Below are positions 15,550-23,854 of a DNA stretch of 64,000 bases, in pieces; position 1 is the stretch's first letter; each line of letters starts with the position of its first letter. The stretch lies in assembly GCA_029968055.1 (NCBI GenBank), contig JASCNX010000007.1, forward strand, positions 1-64,000, given 5' to 3'. Source of the DNA: Xenophilus aerolatus (lineage in GTDB: Bacteria; Pseudomonadota; Gammaproteobacteria; Burkholderiales; Burkholderiaceae_C). The notes below the pieces were generated by a model. It was not told where the DNA came from, did not search any database, and saw only the letters and a list, made by a program, of their open reading frames with translations. The position numbers and the translations under genes are program-made.

Positions 15550-15873
15550 TCAGGCGCCGGCGCTGCGCCGCGTCCAGGCCCACGCGGACCAGCGGCGGCG
15601 CGGTGCGGGCCACGGCGCCGGCAGCCGGCGCCACGCCACCGGCGCGCCGAGGGCGCTCAGCGTGATCCAGCCCGCGCGCTCGACCACGTGCTGCGTACCT
15701 TCGTCGAGCGTGCGACCCACGGGCACACAGACGTCGGCCAGCCAGCGCGGCGCCTCGTCGATGCGTAGGCGGCCCGCGGTCACGGCGAAGGCGGTGCCCG
15801 CATCGACGGCGATGTGCAGGCTCTGGCCCGGTGCCAGCCGGGCGGTGTCGCAGGGGGAGGTCGAGCAATGCAT
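15550..15873 (-). CDS. DUF2917 domain protein
   Basis: This is a 107-residue protein with the DUF2917 pattern: LAPGQSLHIAVDAGTAFAVTAGRLRIDE, then a segment with TLDEGTQHVVERAGWITLSALG. These are small cupin-like beta-rich proteins of unknown function, common in Burkholderiales. The C-terminus is rich in Pro, Arg and Trp. It is transcribed away from the MocR-type regulator gene at 16089; I recall this divergent DUF2917/MocR pairing in related genomes, which suggests that the regulator controls it. The start at 15873 is favoured over an upstream frame by the position of the domain. Confidence 0.8.
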   Translation of the reverse strand: MHCSTSPCDTARLAPGQSLHIAVDAGTAFAVTAGRLRIDEAPRWLADVCVPVGRTLDEGTQHVVERAGWITLSALGAPVAWRRLPAPWPAPRRRWSAWAWTRRSAGA

Positions 15874-15983
15874 GGCAGCTTCTTTCGGCGGGGTGGGAAG
15901 GTGAAGCCATCGTAGGAATCCGGCCTGTCGGAAAACAGGCACATGGCACCCCTTTCTGCACCGCAGCAGTCAGGCGATGGAGC

Positions 15984-16021
15984 CATCTGTTATGGTCCTT
16001 TTGGCCCGATCTGCATCTGTT
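15984..16021. promoter_or_regulatory. Direct repeats, candidate MocR operator
   Basis: CATCTGTT occurs at 15984-15991 and again at 16014-16021, exactly 30 bases apart (three helical turns), between the divergent DUF2917 and MocR genes. MocR-family regulators commonly bind direct repeats in such divergent spacers, so this is a plausible operator; the assignment is inference. Confidence 0.4.
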
Positions 16022-16088
16022 GCCGCACGCCCGCGCGGCGCACGATGGGCCCAGGCGCCGCCGAGCCCTGGCGCCACGGACACCGCCC

Positions 16089-17630
16089 ATGGACACGCCC
16101 CCGCGCTACCGCCAACTGGCCCAGCACTACCTCGACGCGATCCGGGCCGGATCGCTGCAACCCGGCGACCGGCTGCCCTCGCTGCGCGACCTGATGAAGC
16201 GCCACGGCGTGAGCCTGTCGACGGCGCTGCAACTGTGCCGCACGCTCGAGAGCGAAGGCTGGGCCGAGGCGCGCGACCGCTCGGGTTACTTCGTGCGCCG
16301 CCCGCGCCGCCTGGCCACGCCGCCGATGGACGAGCCGGCCACCGACCGCGCGCCCGACCCGGCGCAGTTCGTCGGCATCCACGAGAAGGTGTCGGACTTC
16401 GTCACGCGACGGCGCTACGGCGAGGTGCAATTGGATCTGTCGGTCGCCCGCGGCGCACCGGTGCTGTACCCCGGCGAGGCGCTGCGCGCTGCGATGGCGC
16501 GCCTGCTGCGCCAGCGGCCCGAGATGCTGACCACCGCCGCGCCTTCGCGCAGCCGCACGCCCTTTCGCGAAGCCATGGCCAAGCGGGCGCTGCGGGCCGG
16601 CATGACCTTGTCGCCCGACGAGGTGCTGCCCACCAATGGCTGCATCGAGGCGTTGAACCTCGCGCTGCGCGCGGTGGCCCAGCCGGGCGACACGGTGGCG
16701 GTGGAATCGCCCACCTTCTATGGCCTGCTGCAGGTGCTGGAGAGCCTGGGCATGCGCGCGCTGGAGATCCCCACCAGCCCCCAGACCGGCTTGTCGGTGG
16801 AGGCGCTGGAGATGGCGATCGGCGCCTACGGCAACATCAAGGCCGTGGTCGTGGTGCCGCACCTGCAGAACCCGCTGGGCAGCGTGATGCCCGACGCGCA
16901 CAAGGAACGGCTGGTGCGGCTGTGCGAGCGGCACGGCATCCCGCTCATCGAGGACGACACCTACACCGAGCTGCTCGACGCCCCCATGCCGCCGCGCGCG
17001 GTCAAGTCCTTCGACCGCGGCGGCCACGTGATCCACTGCGCCTCGCTGCACAAGGTGCTGGCGCCGGGGCTGCGGCTGGGCTGGATCACGGCCGGCCGCT
17101 GGCACGCGCGGGTGGAGATGCTCAAGTACGCGCAGACGCGCAGCAACGAAGAGCTGTCGCAATGGGCGGCCGGCCAGTTCATCGCCACCGGCGCCTACGA
17201 CCGGCACCTGCGCCAGCTGCGCGACCGGCTGCGCGTGCAGCGCGAGCGCACGGCCGATGCCATCGCGCAGCACTTCCCCGCCGGTACGCGTCTGAACCTG
17301 CCGCCGGGCGGCCTGCAGCTGTGGGTGGAACTGCCCGAGCGGCTGTCCTCGGTGCCGGTGTTCGATGCCGCGCTGCGCGAGCACATCCTGTTCGCGCCGG
17401 GCACGCTGTTCTCGAACTCGGCGCGCTTCGACCACTGCCTGCGCATCAACTGCGGCTGGCCCTGGTCGCCGGCCATCGAGGCCGGGCTGCGGCGGCTGGG
17501 CGAGATCGCGTCGGCGGCTGCGGCGCGCACCCCGGCTTCAGCGCCGGATCGGCCCGCAGCGCTCGCCCCGCCTGCGCGGCATCCTGTGGATTCGGCGGCG
17601 GATCAGTCGACCAGCGCCAACGCCGCGTAG
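16089..17630 (+). CDS. MocR-family regulator (GntR HTH plus aminotransferase fold)
   Basis: This is a 513-residue transcription factor. The N-terminal GntR winged helix (RYRQLAQHYLDAIRAG, GDRLPSLRDLMKRHGVSLST) covers residues 5-75. A class-I aminotransferase-like domain follows from about residue 110 (TNGCIEALNLALRAVAQPGD, VVVPHLQNPLGSVMP, HCASLHKVLAPGLRLGW with the PLP lysine). MocR proteins sense PLP or an amino compound through this fold. The start at 16089 gives the normal N-terminus. The last 28 bases overlap, tail to tail, the end of the ROK kinase gene. Probable target: the divergent DUF2917 gene and itself. Confidence 0.94.
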   Translation: MDTPPRYRQLAQHYLDAIRAGSLQPGDRLPSLRDLMKRHGVSLSTALQLCRTLESEGWAEARDRSGYFVRRPRRLATPPMDEPATDRAPDPAQFVGIHEKVSDFVTRRRYGEVQLDLSVARGAPVLYPGEALRAAMARLLRQRPEMLTTAAPSRSRTPFREAMAKRALRAGMTLSPDEVLPTNGCIEALNLALRAVAQPGDTVAVESPTFYGLLQVLESLGMRALEIPTSPQTGLSVEALEMAIGAYGNIKAVVVVPHLQNPLGSVMPDAHKERLVRLCERHGIPLIEDDTYTELLDAPMPPRAVKSFDRGGHVIHCASLHKVLAPGLRLGWITAGRWHARVEMLKYAQTRSNEELSQWAAGQFIATGAYDRHLRQLRDRLRVQRERTADAIAQHFPAGTRLNLPPGGLQLWVELPERLSSVPVFDAALREHILFAPGTLFSNSARFDHCLRINCGWPWSPAIEAGLRRLGEIASAAAARTPASAPDRPAALAPPARHPVDSAADQSTSANAA

Positions 17631-18535
17631 TCGCCCACCGCGTCGGCCAGCCCTGCGCCCACGATCTGCACGCCGTCCGTCAAGGCCGGCAACTTGCCGT
17701 TGACCTGCGCCTGCAGGCGCGGCAGCAGCCAGTCGCGGTTGTGCCAGAACACGCTGCCGCCCAGGCTCACGCGCTCGAGATCGAGCGTGACGATGAGGTT
17801 GTAGAGCAGCCGGCCCATCACGCGGCACAGGCCTTCGGCGATGTCGAGCGCCCGCTTGTCGCCGGCCTGCACGGCCGTGAAGAGCTGCGCCGCATCCATG
17901 CCGAAGCGGCGCGCGATGGCGTTGCCCGCCACCAGGCCTTCCACATCGCCCACGTTGCCGCAGCCGCACAGCGCGTCGTGGTTGTCGTCGTCGGCCACGA
18001 AGGTGTGGCCCGCATGGCCGGCATTGCCCTTCTTGCCGCGCAGCGAGTGGCCGTCGACGCACAGGCCCACGCCCACGCCGGTGCTCCAGGTCACGTAGGC
18101 GCAGTGGTCCAGGCCCTTCAGCGCGCCCCATCGGCGCTCGGCTTCGAGCGCGGCGACGGCGTCGTTCTCGACCCGCACCTTGCGAAAGCGCGCGGCCAGC
18201 GGCGCCTCGATCACGGCGCTGGTCCAGTCGTTGGGCAGCCCGCGCGCCGGGCCGGCGAGGCCGCCGCAGATGTTGGGCGTGGCCAGTTCGACGGCGCCGC
18301 CGGCATCGAGGATGAAGGGGCCGGCCGCCGACACGCCGACGCCGTCGATAGCGTCGGGCGAGATGCCGTGCTCCGCGCACGCCGCATCGATGAGCCGCAG
18401 CACCTGCTGCGCGACGGCGTCGTGGGCGCCCTCCTTCGCGGTGGGCGCGTGCTGGCGCGCCAGCAGTTCCTGGCGGCCGTCCTCGGCCAGGCTCACGGCC
18501 ACCTTGGTGCCGCCGATGTCGACGCAGGCTTTCAT
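17603..18535 (-). CDS. ROK-family sugar kinase
   Basis: This is a 310-residue cytoplasmic kinase of the ROK family, which includes glucokinase, N-acetylglucosamine kinase and mannose kinases. The ATP phosphate loop is CVDIGGTKVAVSLAEDG at the N-terminus. The catalytic-loop region reads VRVENDAVAALEAERRWG, and the substrate/zinc region is NAGHAGHTFV followed by ALCGCGNVGDVEGLVAG. The usual ROK zinc motif is CxCGxxGCxE; here the third cysteine is aspartate, so zinc binding is probably altered. The start at 18535 begins at the conserved first strand; a longer in-frame start would run through the palindromic repeat upstream and is rejected. The exact sugar cannot be read from sequence. No sugar transporter is adjacent. 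Confidence 0.88.
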   Translation of the reverse strand: MKACVDIGGTKVAVSLAEDGRQELLARQHAPTAKEGAHDAVAQQVLRLIDAACAEHGISPDAIDGVGVSAAGPFILDAGGAVELATPNICGGLAGPARGLPNDWTSAVIEAPLAARFRKVRVENDAVAALEAERRWGALKGLDHCAYVTWSTGVGVGLCVDGHSLRGKKGNAGHAGHTFVADDDNHDALCGCGNVGDVEGLVAGNAIARRFGMDAAQLFTAVQAGDKRALDIAEGLCRVMGRLLYNLIVTLDLERVSLGGSVFWHNRDWLLPRLQAQVNGKLPALTDGVQIVGAGLADAVGDYAALALVD

Positions 18536-18556
18536 CTTGGGGGAAGTCTTCCGGTC

Positions 18557-18717
18557 AGAAGGTGTGAATGAATCCGACGTGGCCGAGCGGGCTGCGAAAA
18601 CGCGCCCAATCAAGGCGCAAAGCGCAGCCATAGCTCGGGCTATGGCGAGCATTTGCAACGCAGAGTGGGCGTGTTTTGGCAGAACGAGCGGGCATGGCGG
18701 GTTCGTTCACACCTTCT
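18557..18717. repeat. 161-bp imperfect palindromic element
   Basis: The element starts AGAAGGTGTGAA and ends with the matching TTCACACCTTCT. Within, matched blocks run inward (GAATCC/GGGTTC, GCGGGC, GCGCCCA/TGGGCGTG, GCGCAAAGCGC/GCATTTGCAACGC) to a central hairpin GCCATAGC-TCGG-GCTATGGC. It fills the gap between the ROK and DUF2905 genes and its right end overlaps the DUF2905 stop. No frame is credible inside. It resembles a non-coding mobile (MITE-like) or REP-type repeat. Confidence 0.7.
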
Positions 18718-18911
18718 CAGATCCATCGCGCGATCGCCGCGGCGATCATGCTGAGCACCAGCGTGCTCGCGATGGGCAGTTGCCAATCGCGCCCGAAGGC
18801 GCGGAACTCGAAGTCGCCCGGCAGGCGACCGAAGCCGAAGCGCCGCAGCCACGCCGTCAGCCCGCTCATGAGCAAGAGCGCGAGAACGACGACGATGAGC
18901 CAGCGGAGCAT
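18717..18911 (-). CDS. DUF2905 small membrane protein
   Basis: This is a 64-residue protein with two hydrophobic segments: MLRWLIVVVLALLLMSGLTAW at the N-terminus and LPIASTLVLSMIAAAIARWI at the C-terminus. Between them lies the conserved FGRLPGDFEFRAFGRDWQLP loop, which matches DUF2905 (GRLPGD...FPI). The function of the family is unknown. Both the length and the double-helix layout fit. The last bases coincide with the end of the palindromic element, so insertion there may have touched the stop codon without lengthening the protein. It lies immediately downstream of hisN on the minus strand (35 bases). Confidence 0.85.
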   Translation of the reverse strand: MLRWLIVVVLALLLMSGLTAWLRRFGFGRLPGDFEFRAFGRDWQLPIASTLVLSMIAAAIARWI

Positions 18912-18946
18912 GCGACCAGTTTAGGGTGGGCCGCGCCGCCGTCGTG

Positions 18947-19708
18947 TCAGCCGGCAAGCACGGCCAGCGCCTGGCGGTGCAGTTCGGGGGTCGACGCTGC
19001 GACCACGCGGCCGTCGGAACTCAATCCCAGCGGCTGGCCCGACCAGTCGGTGATGACGCCGCCCGCGGCCTCGACGAGGCCGGCCGGGCCCAGGTAGTCG
19101 TAGGGCTGCAGCCCGCTCTCGACCACCAGGTCGATGCTGCCGCCCGCCAGTTGCGCGTAGCTGTAGCAGTCGCCGCCGAAGCGGCGCATGGCGCACTGCC
19201 GGCTCAGGCGGTCGAAGGCCGCCCAGTCGGCGGCGCCGAAGATGTCGGGCGAGGTGGTGAAGATGCGCGCTTCGGCCAGCTGCGTGCAGTCGCGCACGCG
19301 AACGGGCTGCCCGTTGCGCATCGCCACGCCGCCCTGGCCGACCCAGCGCTCGCCCAGCACCGGCATGTCGACCATGCCGAGCACCACGCGCCCGCCTTCC
19401 ACCACGCCGATGAGCGTGCCCCACAGCGGCGAGCCGGTGATGAAGCTGCGCGTGCCGTCGATGGGATCGAGCACCCACACGCGCTCGGCGTCGAGCCGCT
19501 CCTGGCCGTGCTCCTCGCCGTAGATGCCGTCGGCGGGCCGCTGCGCCGCGAGGATCGCGCGCATGGCCAGCTCGGCCGCGCGGTCGGCCAGCGTGACGGG
19601 GCTTTCGTCGGCCTTGGTGATGATGTCCAGCGGCTGGCGGAAGTGCGCCATCGACTGGGCAGCGGCGGCGTCGGCGAGGGCGTGGGCGGTGCGAAGGAGG
19701 TCGGTCAT
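18947..19708 (-). CDS. hisN: Histidinol-phosphatase, inositol monophosphatase fold
   Basis: This 253-residue Mg2+-dependent phosphatase belongs to the IMPase superfamily. Metal-binding motifs are GEEHG near residue 68, WVLDPIDGTRSFITG near residue 85 and PYDYLGPAGLVEAAGGV near residue 205. DPIDGTRSFITG, rather than DPIDGTxNF, is the form seen in HisN proteins that dephosphorylate histidinol phosphate in histidine synthesis; inositol monophosphatase is the alternative. The start at 19708 begins the normal N-terminal helix (MTDLLRTAHALADAAA). Upstream, on the same strand, is the MidA-like methyltransferase, 40 bases away; no other his genes are in the window. Confidence 0.87.
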   Translation of the reverse strand: MTDLLRTAHALADAAAAQSMAHFRQPLDIITKADESPVTLADRAAELAMRAILAAQRPADGIYGEEHGQERLDAERVWVLDPIDGTRSFITGSPLWGTLIGVVEGGRVVLGMVDMPVLGERWVGQGGVAMRNGQPVRVRDCTQLAEARIFTTSPDIFGAADWAAFDRLSRQCAMRRFGGDCYSYAQLAGGSIDLVVESGLQPYDYLGPAGLVEAAGGVITDWSGQPLGLSSDGRVVAASTPELHRQALAVLAG

Positions 19709-19748
19709 GGAAGAGATCGAAGCAAGAAAGGGGCGCGGCAGGATGCGC

Positions 19749-20885
19749 TCAAAGGGTGTGGCTGCGGTCGCCCTCGCGAAAGCCCAGCGCGTCCCATGGC
19801 GCGCTGCCGGCGGCCGCGAAGCCGACCACCTTGAACAGCTCGCCCATCTCGTGCTCATGGATCAGATGGGCTGCCAGCGCGCGCTGGGCGGGCGCGGCCT
19901 GCTCCATGTTCGAGAGCAGGCCGGCGTTGATGAGAAAGCGCGCCTGGCTGGTGTAGCCCAGCACGTGCAGGCCGGCGTCCTGGCCGGCCAGCGCGATGCC
20001 GGTGAAGTCGACGTGCGCGGTGATGTCCTTGTCGCCCACGGCGCCGAGGGGGTCGCTGTCGGCCTTGTGGCCCTGGTGGCACATCACGGTGCCCATGTGC
20101 CGCTGCGGGTGGTAGTACTCCGATTCGGGAAAGCCGTAGTCGAAGAGGAAGACCGCGCCGCGCCGCAGCCGCTCGGCCAGGGTGCCGATCCAGGCCCTGG
20201 CCTGCGGGTGGATCTCGGTGAGGTAGTCGTGGTCGCTCTCGACCTCGACCGGCGGGCGCAGCGCGGTGGGCCAGTCGATCCAGGCCAATGGGCCTTCGGG
20301 TGTGCGGTACACGCCGCGCTCGTGCCAGCGGCCGTCCTTGCGCACCAGCAGCTTGACGGGCATGGCATCGAGCACCTCGTTGCCGACGACCACGCCCTCG
20401 AAGCGCTCGGGCAGCTGGTCGGCCCACCGGACCTTGTCGCCCCAGGGGGCCAGGGCCTCCTGCTGGCGGGCGCGCAGGCTGCCCGACAGGTCGACGATGG
20501 TGTAGCGCTGCACCGCCTGTCCCATGGACGCGAGGGATTCCAGCAGCTGCGCCGCAAGCGCGCCCGAGCCGGCGCCGAACTCCCAGACCTCCTGCGTGCC
20601 GGTCTTCTCCAGCGCTTCGCCGACCTGCGCGGCCACGGTCCGGCCGAAGAGCGGGGTGAGTTCGGGCGCCGTCACGAAGTCGCTGCCCGACGCCGGCATG
20701 TGGCCGAACTTGCGGCTGCCATGGGCGTAGTACCCCGCACCGGGCGCGTACAGCGCCAGCGCCATGAACTGGTCGAAGGGCAGCCAGCCACCGGCGCGCA
20801 CGAGGGCGGCGTCGATAATCCGGGCCATCCGGTCCGAAGGGCTGGCCGAGGGGGAGGCGCTCGAGGCGCCGGGCTCCTGGGTCAT
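19749..20885 (-). CDS. SAM-dependent methyltransferase, MidA/NDUFAF7 family
   Basis: This is a 378-residue class-I methyltransferase of the MidA family. Characteristic segments are FMALALYAPGAGYYAHGSRKFG near residue 45, GSDFVTAPELTPLFG, the SAM loop VWEFGAGSGALAAQLLESL near residue 100, IVDLSGSLRARQ and VVGNEVLDAMPVKL, then FLFDYGFPESEYYHPQR. In eukaryotes the homologue NDUFAF7 dimethylates an arginine of complex I during assembly; the bacterial role is not settled. The start at 20885 gives the usual short disordered leader. It is transcribed away from the folM-like gene with 63 bases between starts. Confidence 0.9.
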   Translation of the reverse strand: MTQEPGASSASPSASPSDRMARIIDAALVRAGGWLPFDQFMALALYAPGAGYYAHGSRKFGHMPASGSDFVTAPELTPLFGRTVAAQVGEALEKTGTQEVWEFGAGSGALAAQLLESLASMGQAVQRYTIVDLSGSLRARQQEALAPWGDKVRWADQLPERFEGVVVGNEVLDAMPVKLLVRKDGRWHERGVYRTPEGPLAWIDWPTALRPPVEVESDHDYLTEIHPQARAWIGTLAERLRRGAVFLFDYGFPESEYYHPQRHMGTVMCHQGHKADSDPLGAVGDKDITAHVDFTGIALAGQDAGLHVLGYTSQARFLINAGLLSNMEQAAPAQRALAAHLIHEHEMGELFKVVGFAAAGSAPWDALGFREGDRSHTL

Positions 20886-20948
20886 GCGGCCATTATCGAG
20901 ACCGGGCTTCCCTTGTCCCTTCCGCCCGTCCTGCCCGTCCTGCCCGCC

Positions 20949-21752
20949 ATGCCTGCCCCACCCGCCACCGATCGTCCGCGCCCGGCCGTCCTCGTGACGG
21001 GCGGGGCACGTCGGCTGGGCGCCGCCATCTGCGAGGCCTTTGCCCGCGCCGGCTGGCAGGTGTGGTGCCAGTACCGCGCCTCGGCCGCCGAGGCGCACGC
21101 GCTGGCCGAGCGGCTGCGCGCCGAGGGCCTGGCCGTGCAGGCGGTGGCGGGCGACATCACGCACGAGGCCGGCCGCCGCGCGCTGATGGCCGAGGTGACC
21201 GCCGGCGCGCCGCTGACCTGCGTGGTCAACAACGCCTCGTCCTTCGAGCCCGACACCGGCGCCGACTTCGAGGCCGACGCGGCGCTGCGGCAGATCGGCG
21301 TCAACCTGATCGCCCCGCTGGATTTCGCCCGGCTGCTGGGCGCACAGCCCGGGCAGCACGCCTGCAGCGCGATCCACGTGCTGGACCAGAAGGTCCACAA
21401 CCTCAACCCCGACTATTTCTCGTACACCGTCTCCAAGCTGGCGCTGGAGCGGGCCGTGGCGCTGCAGGCCCAGTCGCTGGCGCCGCGGGTGCGGGTGTGC
21501 GGCGTGGCGCCGGGCATCCTGTACGTGAGCGGGCCGCAGGGCGAGGCCAACTTCGAGCGCGCCGCGCGCGCCAACCTGCTGCGCCGGCCGATCGACCCGG
21601 CCGACGTGGCGAAGACCTGCGTCTTCCTCGCAGAGACCCCCAGCCTCACCGGCACGACGGTGAACGTCGACAATGGGCAGCACCTCGTGCCGCTGCCGCG
21701 CGACATCATGTTCGTCGTCGACGAGTTGCTCCAGACCCCACCCGCCCCATGA
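20949..21752 (+). CDS. folM: SDR oxidoreductase, FolM/pteridine reductase-like
   Basis: This is a 267-residue short-chain dehydrogenase. The cofactor motif is VTGGARRLGAAICEAFARAG near residue 18, with Arg-Arg in the loop as in NADPH-dependent pteridine reductases. VNNASSFEPDTG follows near residue 98, and the catalytic YxxxK occurs as FSYTVSKLALE. The end carries TGTTVNVDNGQHL. The protein matches FolM (dihydromonapterin reductase), and its stop overlaps the start of folB (ATGA), a folate-pathway gene, which supports a pterin substrate. The start at 20949 is preferred to a long upstream extension that is antisense to the methyltransferase gene. Other SDR functions remain possible. Confidence 0.82.
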   Translation: MPAPPATDRPRPAVLVTGGARRLGAAICEAFARAGWQVWCQYRASAAEAHALAERLRAEGLAVQAVAGDITHEAGRRALMAEVTAGAPLTCVVNNASSFEPDTGADFEADAALRQIGVNLIAPLDFARLLGAQPGQHACSAIHVLDQKVHNLNPDYFSYTVSKLALERAVALQAQSLAPRVRVCGVAPGILYVSGPQGEANFERAARANLLRRPIDPADVAKTCVFLAETPSLTGTTVNVDNGQHLVPLPRDIMFVVDELLQTPPAP

Positions 21753-22132
21753 CCGCCCTCGACCCCCTCCTAACGCGCTGCCGCCGCGTGTTCCTGCGCA
21801 ACTACGAGGTGTGGATCAACATCGGCGTGCACGAATTCGAGAAGCGCGCCGAGCAGCGCGTGATCATCAACGTCGACCTGTATGTGCCGTTGGACGTGTC
21901 GACGCCGCAGGCCGACGAACTGGACGAGGTGGTCGACTACGACTTCATCCGCCGCACCGTGGCGCAGCGCCTGTCCAAGGGCCACATCCACCTGCAGGAG
22001 ACGCTGTGCGACGACCTGCTGGCGCAGATGCTGGCGCACCCGAAGGTGCAGGCCGCGCGGGTGTCGACGGCCAAGCCGGACGTGTACCCCGACTGCGACG
22101 CCGTGGGCGTCGAGGTCTTCGGGAGCAAATGA
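21749..22132 (+). CDS. folB: Dihydroneopterin aldolase family protein
   Basis: This is a 127-residue protein of the tunnelling fold. [33 protein letters not shown] is the family's N-terminal strand pair, where the usual GxxGVxxxE appears as [22 protein letters not shown] and [15 protein letters not shown] supply the conserved Asp-Tyr and Glu-Thr around the pterin site, and the end reads [21 protein letters not shown]. FolB cleaves 7,8-dihydroneopterin to 6-hydroxymethyl-dihydropterin and glycolaldehyde. The ATG at 21749 overlaps the folM stop. ttcA starts two bases after its stop, so the three genes are one operon. Confidence 0.9.
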   Translation: MTALDPLLTRCRRVFLRNYEVWINIGVHEFEKRAEQRVIINVDLYVPLDVSTPQADELDEVVDYDFIRRTVAQRLSKGHIHLQETLCDDLLAQMLAHPKVQAARVSTAKPDVYPDCDAVGVEVFGSK

Positions 22133-22133
22133 A

Positions 22134-23081
22134 ATGAGCGCAGTCTGGATCGACGAAGCAGCCTCGGCGGCGCCGGCAGCACCCGGCAACACCGCGAAGA
22201 TCGAACGCGAGACGCACAAGCTGGAGAAGCGCCTGTGCCGCGAGGTCGGCCGCGCCATCGGCGACTACAACATGATCGAGGAAGGCGACAAGGTCATGGT
22301 GTGCGTGTCCGGCGGCAAGGACAGCTACGGCCTGCTGGACATCCTGCTCAAGCTGCAGGCGCGCGCGCCGATCCGTTTCGAGCTGATCGCGGTCAACCTC
22401 GACCAGAAGCAGCCCGGCTTTCCCGAAGAAGTGCTGCCCACCTACCTGAAGCAGCTGGGCGTGCCCTTCCACATCGAGGAGCAGGACACCTACAGCATCG
22501 TCAAGCGCGTGATCCCCGAGGGCAAGACGACCTGCGGCCTGTGCTCGCGGCTGCGCCGCGGCATCCTCTACCGGGTGGCCGACGAGGTGGGCGCCACCAA
22601 GGTCGCGCTGGGCCACCACCGCGACGACATGCTGCAGACCTTCTTCCTCAACATGTTCTTCGCGGCCAAGCTCAAGTCGATGCCGCCGAAGCTGGTGAGC
22701 GACGACGGCCGGCACGTGGTGATCCGGCCGCTGGCCTACGTGGCGGAAAAGGACCTGATCCGCTGGGCGCAGCACCGGCAATTCCCGATCATTCCCTGCA
22801 CGCTGTGCGGCAGCCAGGAAAACCTGCAGCGCAAGCAGGTCGGCGAGATGCTGCGCGAGTGGGAGAAGAAATTCCCCGGGCGCATCGAGAACATGTTCAG
22901 TGCGCTGCAGAACGTGGCCCCGTCGCACCTGCTGGACGGAACGCTGCACGACTTCAAGGGTCTGAAGGCGACCGGCGTGGCCGACGAAGAGGGCGACAAG
23001 GCCTTCGACCCGCCGGAATTGCCGCCCCTGGCACCGTCGTCCTCGATGCCGGCCTTGCAGGTGGTGCGGATTTCCAGCTGA
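22134..23081 (+). CDS. ttcA: tRNA 2-thiocytidine(32) synthetase TtcA
   Basis: This 315-residue enzyme puts sulfur on cytidine 32 of certain tRNAs with ATP and an iron-sulfur cluster. The PP-loop is [17 protein letters not shown] near residue 58. The two CxxC pairs that bind the cluster are [12 protein letters not shown] near residue 133 and [13 protein letters not shown] near residue 222. [17 protein letters not shown] is also conserved. The start lies two bases after the folB stop (TGAAATGA). Length equals the E. coli protein (311). The C-terminal 40 residues are acidic and less conserved. Confidence 0.96.
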   Translation: MSAVWIDEAASAAPAAPGNTAKIERETHKLEKRLCREVGRAIGDYNMIEEGDKVMVCVSGGKDSYGLLDILLKLQARAPIRFELIAVNLDQKQPGFPEEVLPTYLKQLGVPFHIEEQDTYSIVKRVIPEGKTTCGLCSRLRRGILYRVADEVGATKVALGHHRDDMLQTFFLNMFFAAKLKSMPPKLVSDDGRHVVIRPLAYVAEKDLIRWAQHRQFPIIPCTLCGSQENLQRKQVGEMLREWEKKFPGRIENMFSALQNVAPSHLLDGTLHDFKGLKATGVADEEGDKAFDPPELPPLAPSSSMPALQVVRISS

Positions 23082-23143
23082 CCGGCCCTGCGGCCCGCGG
23101 TGGCGCAGGACCCGATGTCAGGCGACCCATGCCTGGAGGCCTT

Positions 23144-23797
23144 ATGCGACGAGCGCTGTACGCTCCTTTCCTGATTGCCACCACGATCGCCCTGGCGGGC
23201 TGTGCGACATCCTGGACGGTCGACAGCCAGGTCCGCAGCTTCTCGCAGCTGCAGGCCCTGCCACCGGAAGCCACCTACCGTTTCGACCGTCTGCCCTCGC
23301 AGCAGGCCCATGGCGCGGCACAGGACGAGGTCGAGGCGATGGCCGTGCCCGCCCTGGCGGCAGTCGGCCTGCGCCGGGACGACGCCCGGCCGCGCTATGC
23401 CGTCCAGGTGACGGCCCGGGTCGCGCCCGAGCTGTCGCCCTGGGCCGACCCGTGGTGGGGGCCAGGGTGGGGAGGGGGCCTGGGCTATGGCCGCGGCTGG
23501 CGCGGCGGCGCCTGGTACGGCGGCTGGGGCTGGGGCCCCGGATTCGGGCCACCGGCCGACCCGTGGTACGGCCGCGAGGTCGCCGTGGTGATGCGCGAGC
23601 TGCCGTCGAACCAGGTGGTCTACGAGACCCGGGCCCGCAACGACGGGCCCTACAACGACAGCCGCGCGGTGCTGCCGGTGATGTTCCAGGCGGCGCTGCA
23701 GGGGTTCCCGACGCCACCCCAGGGCGAGCGGCGGGTGGACATCACGCTGCCGCCCCGGGGCGCGCAGCCCGCCGCGCCGGCGGCGGCCCCGCGCTGA
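23144..23797 (+). CDS. DUF4136 lipoprotein
   Basis: This is a 217-residue predicted lipoprotein. The signal sequence ends in the lipobox LAGC at about residue 20 (IATTIALAGCATSWTVDS). DUF4136 features follow: SQVRSFSQLQALPPEATYRFDRLPSQQ, an alternating strand region, and VYETRARNDGPYNDSRAVLPVMFQAALQGFP near the end. In the middle, about residues 102-145, lies a Gly/Trp/Tyr-rich low-complexity stretch (repeats like GWGGG, GRGWRGG, GGWGWGPG) typical for this family. Function is unknown; it is probably outer-membrane anchored. The start at 23144 has GGAGG five bases upstream; an ATG 15 bases earlier is less well placed. Confidence 0.85.
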   Translation: MRRALYAPFLIATTIALAGCATSWTVDSQVRSFSQLQALPPEATYRFDRLPSQQAHGAAQDEVEAMAVPALAAVGLRRDDARPRYAVQVTARVAPELSPWADPWWGPGWGGGLGYGRGWRGGAWYGGWGWGPGFGPPADPWYGREVAVVMRELPSNQVVYETRARNDGPYNDSRAVLPVMFQAALQGFPTPPQGERRVDITLPPRGAQPAAPAAAPR

Positions 23798-23841
23798 GCG
23801 CTCGGCCATGCCGCAGCGCAGCACGATTCGGGCGGCCTTCC

Positions 23842-23847
23842 TAGAAT
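23842..23847 (+). promoter_or_regulatory. Putative -10 box for leaderless phosphatase mRNA
   Basis: TAGAAT lies seven bases before the ATG at 23855 and no Shine-Dalgarno intervenes, so transcription from it would start at or next to the start codon. The -35 region is weak. Confidence 0.42.
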
Positions 23848-23854
23848 CGCGTTG

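Noticed and set aside
13409-16096. A single 895-codon frame covering DyP, the Usp gene and further upstream
   Set aside because: The DyP protein begins at 14773 with a Shine-Dalgarno and the family N-terminus; upstream residues are Arg/Ala-rich shadow sequence.
18557-18717. Palindrome considered as an integron attC or a phage attachment site
   Set aside because: No integrase, attI-like core or GTTRRRY ends were seen; the ends and central hairpin fit a dispersed repeat better.
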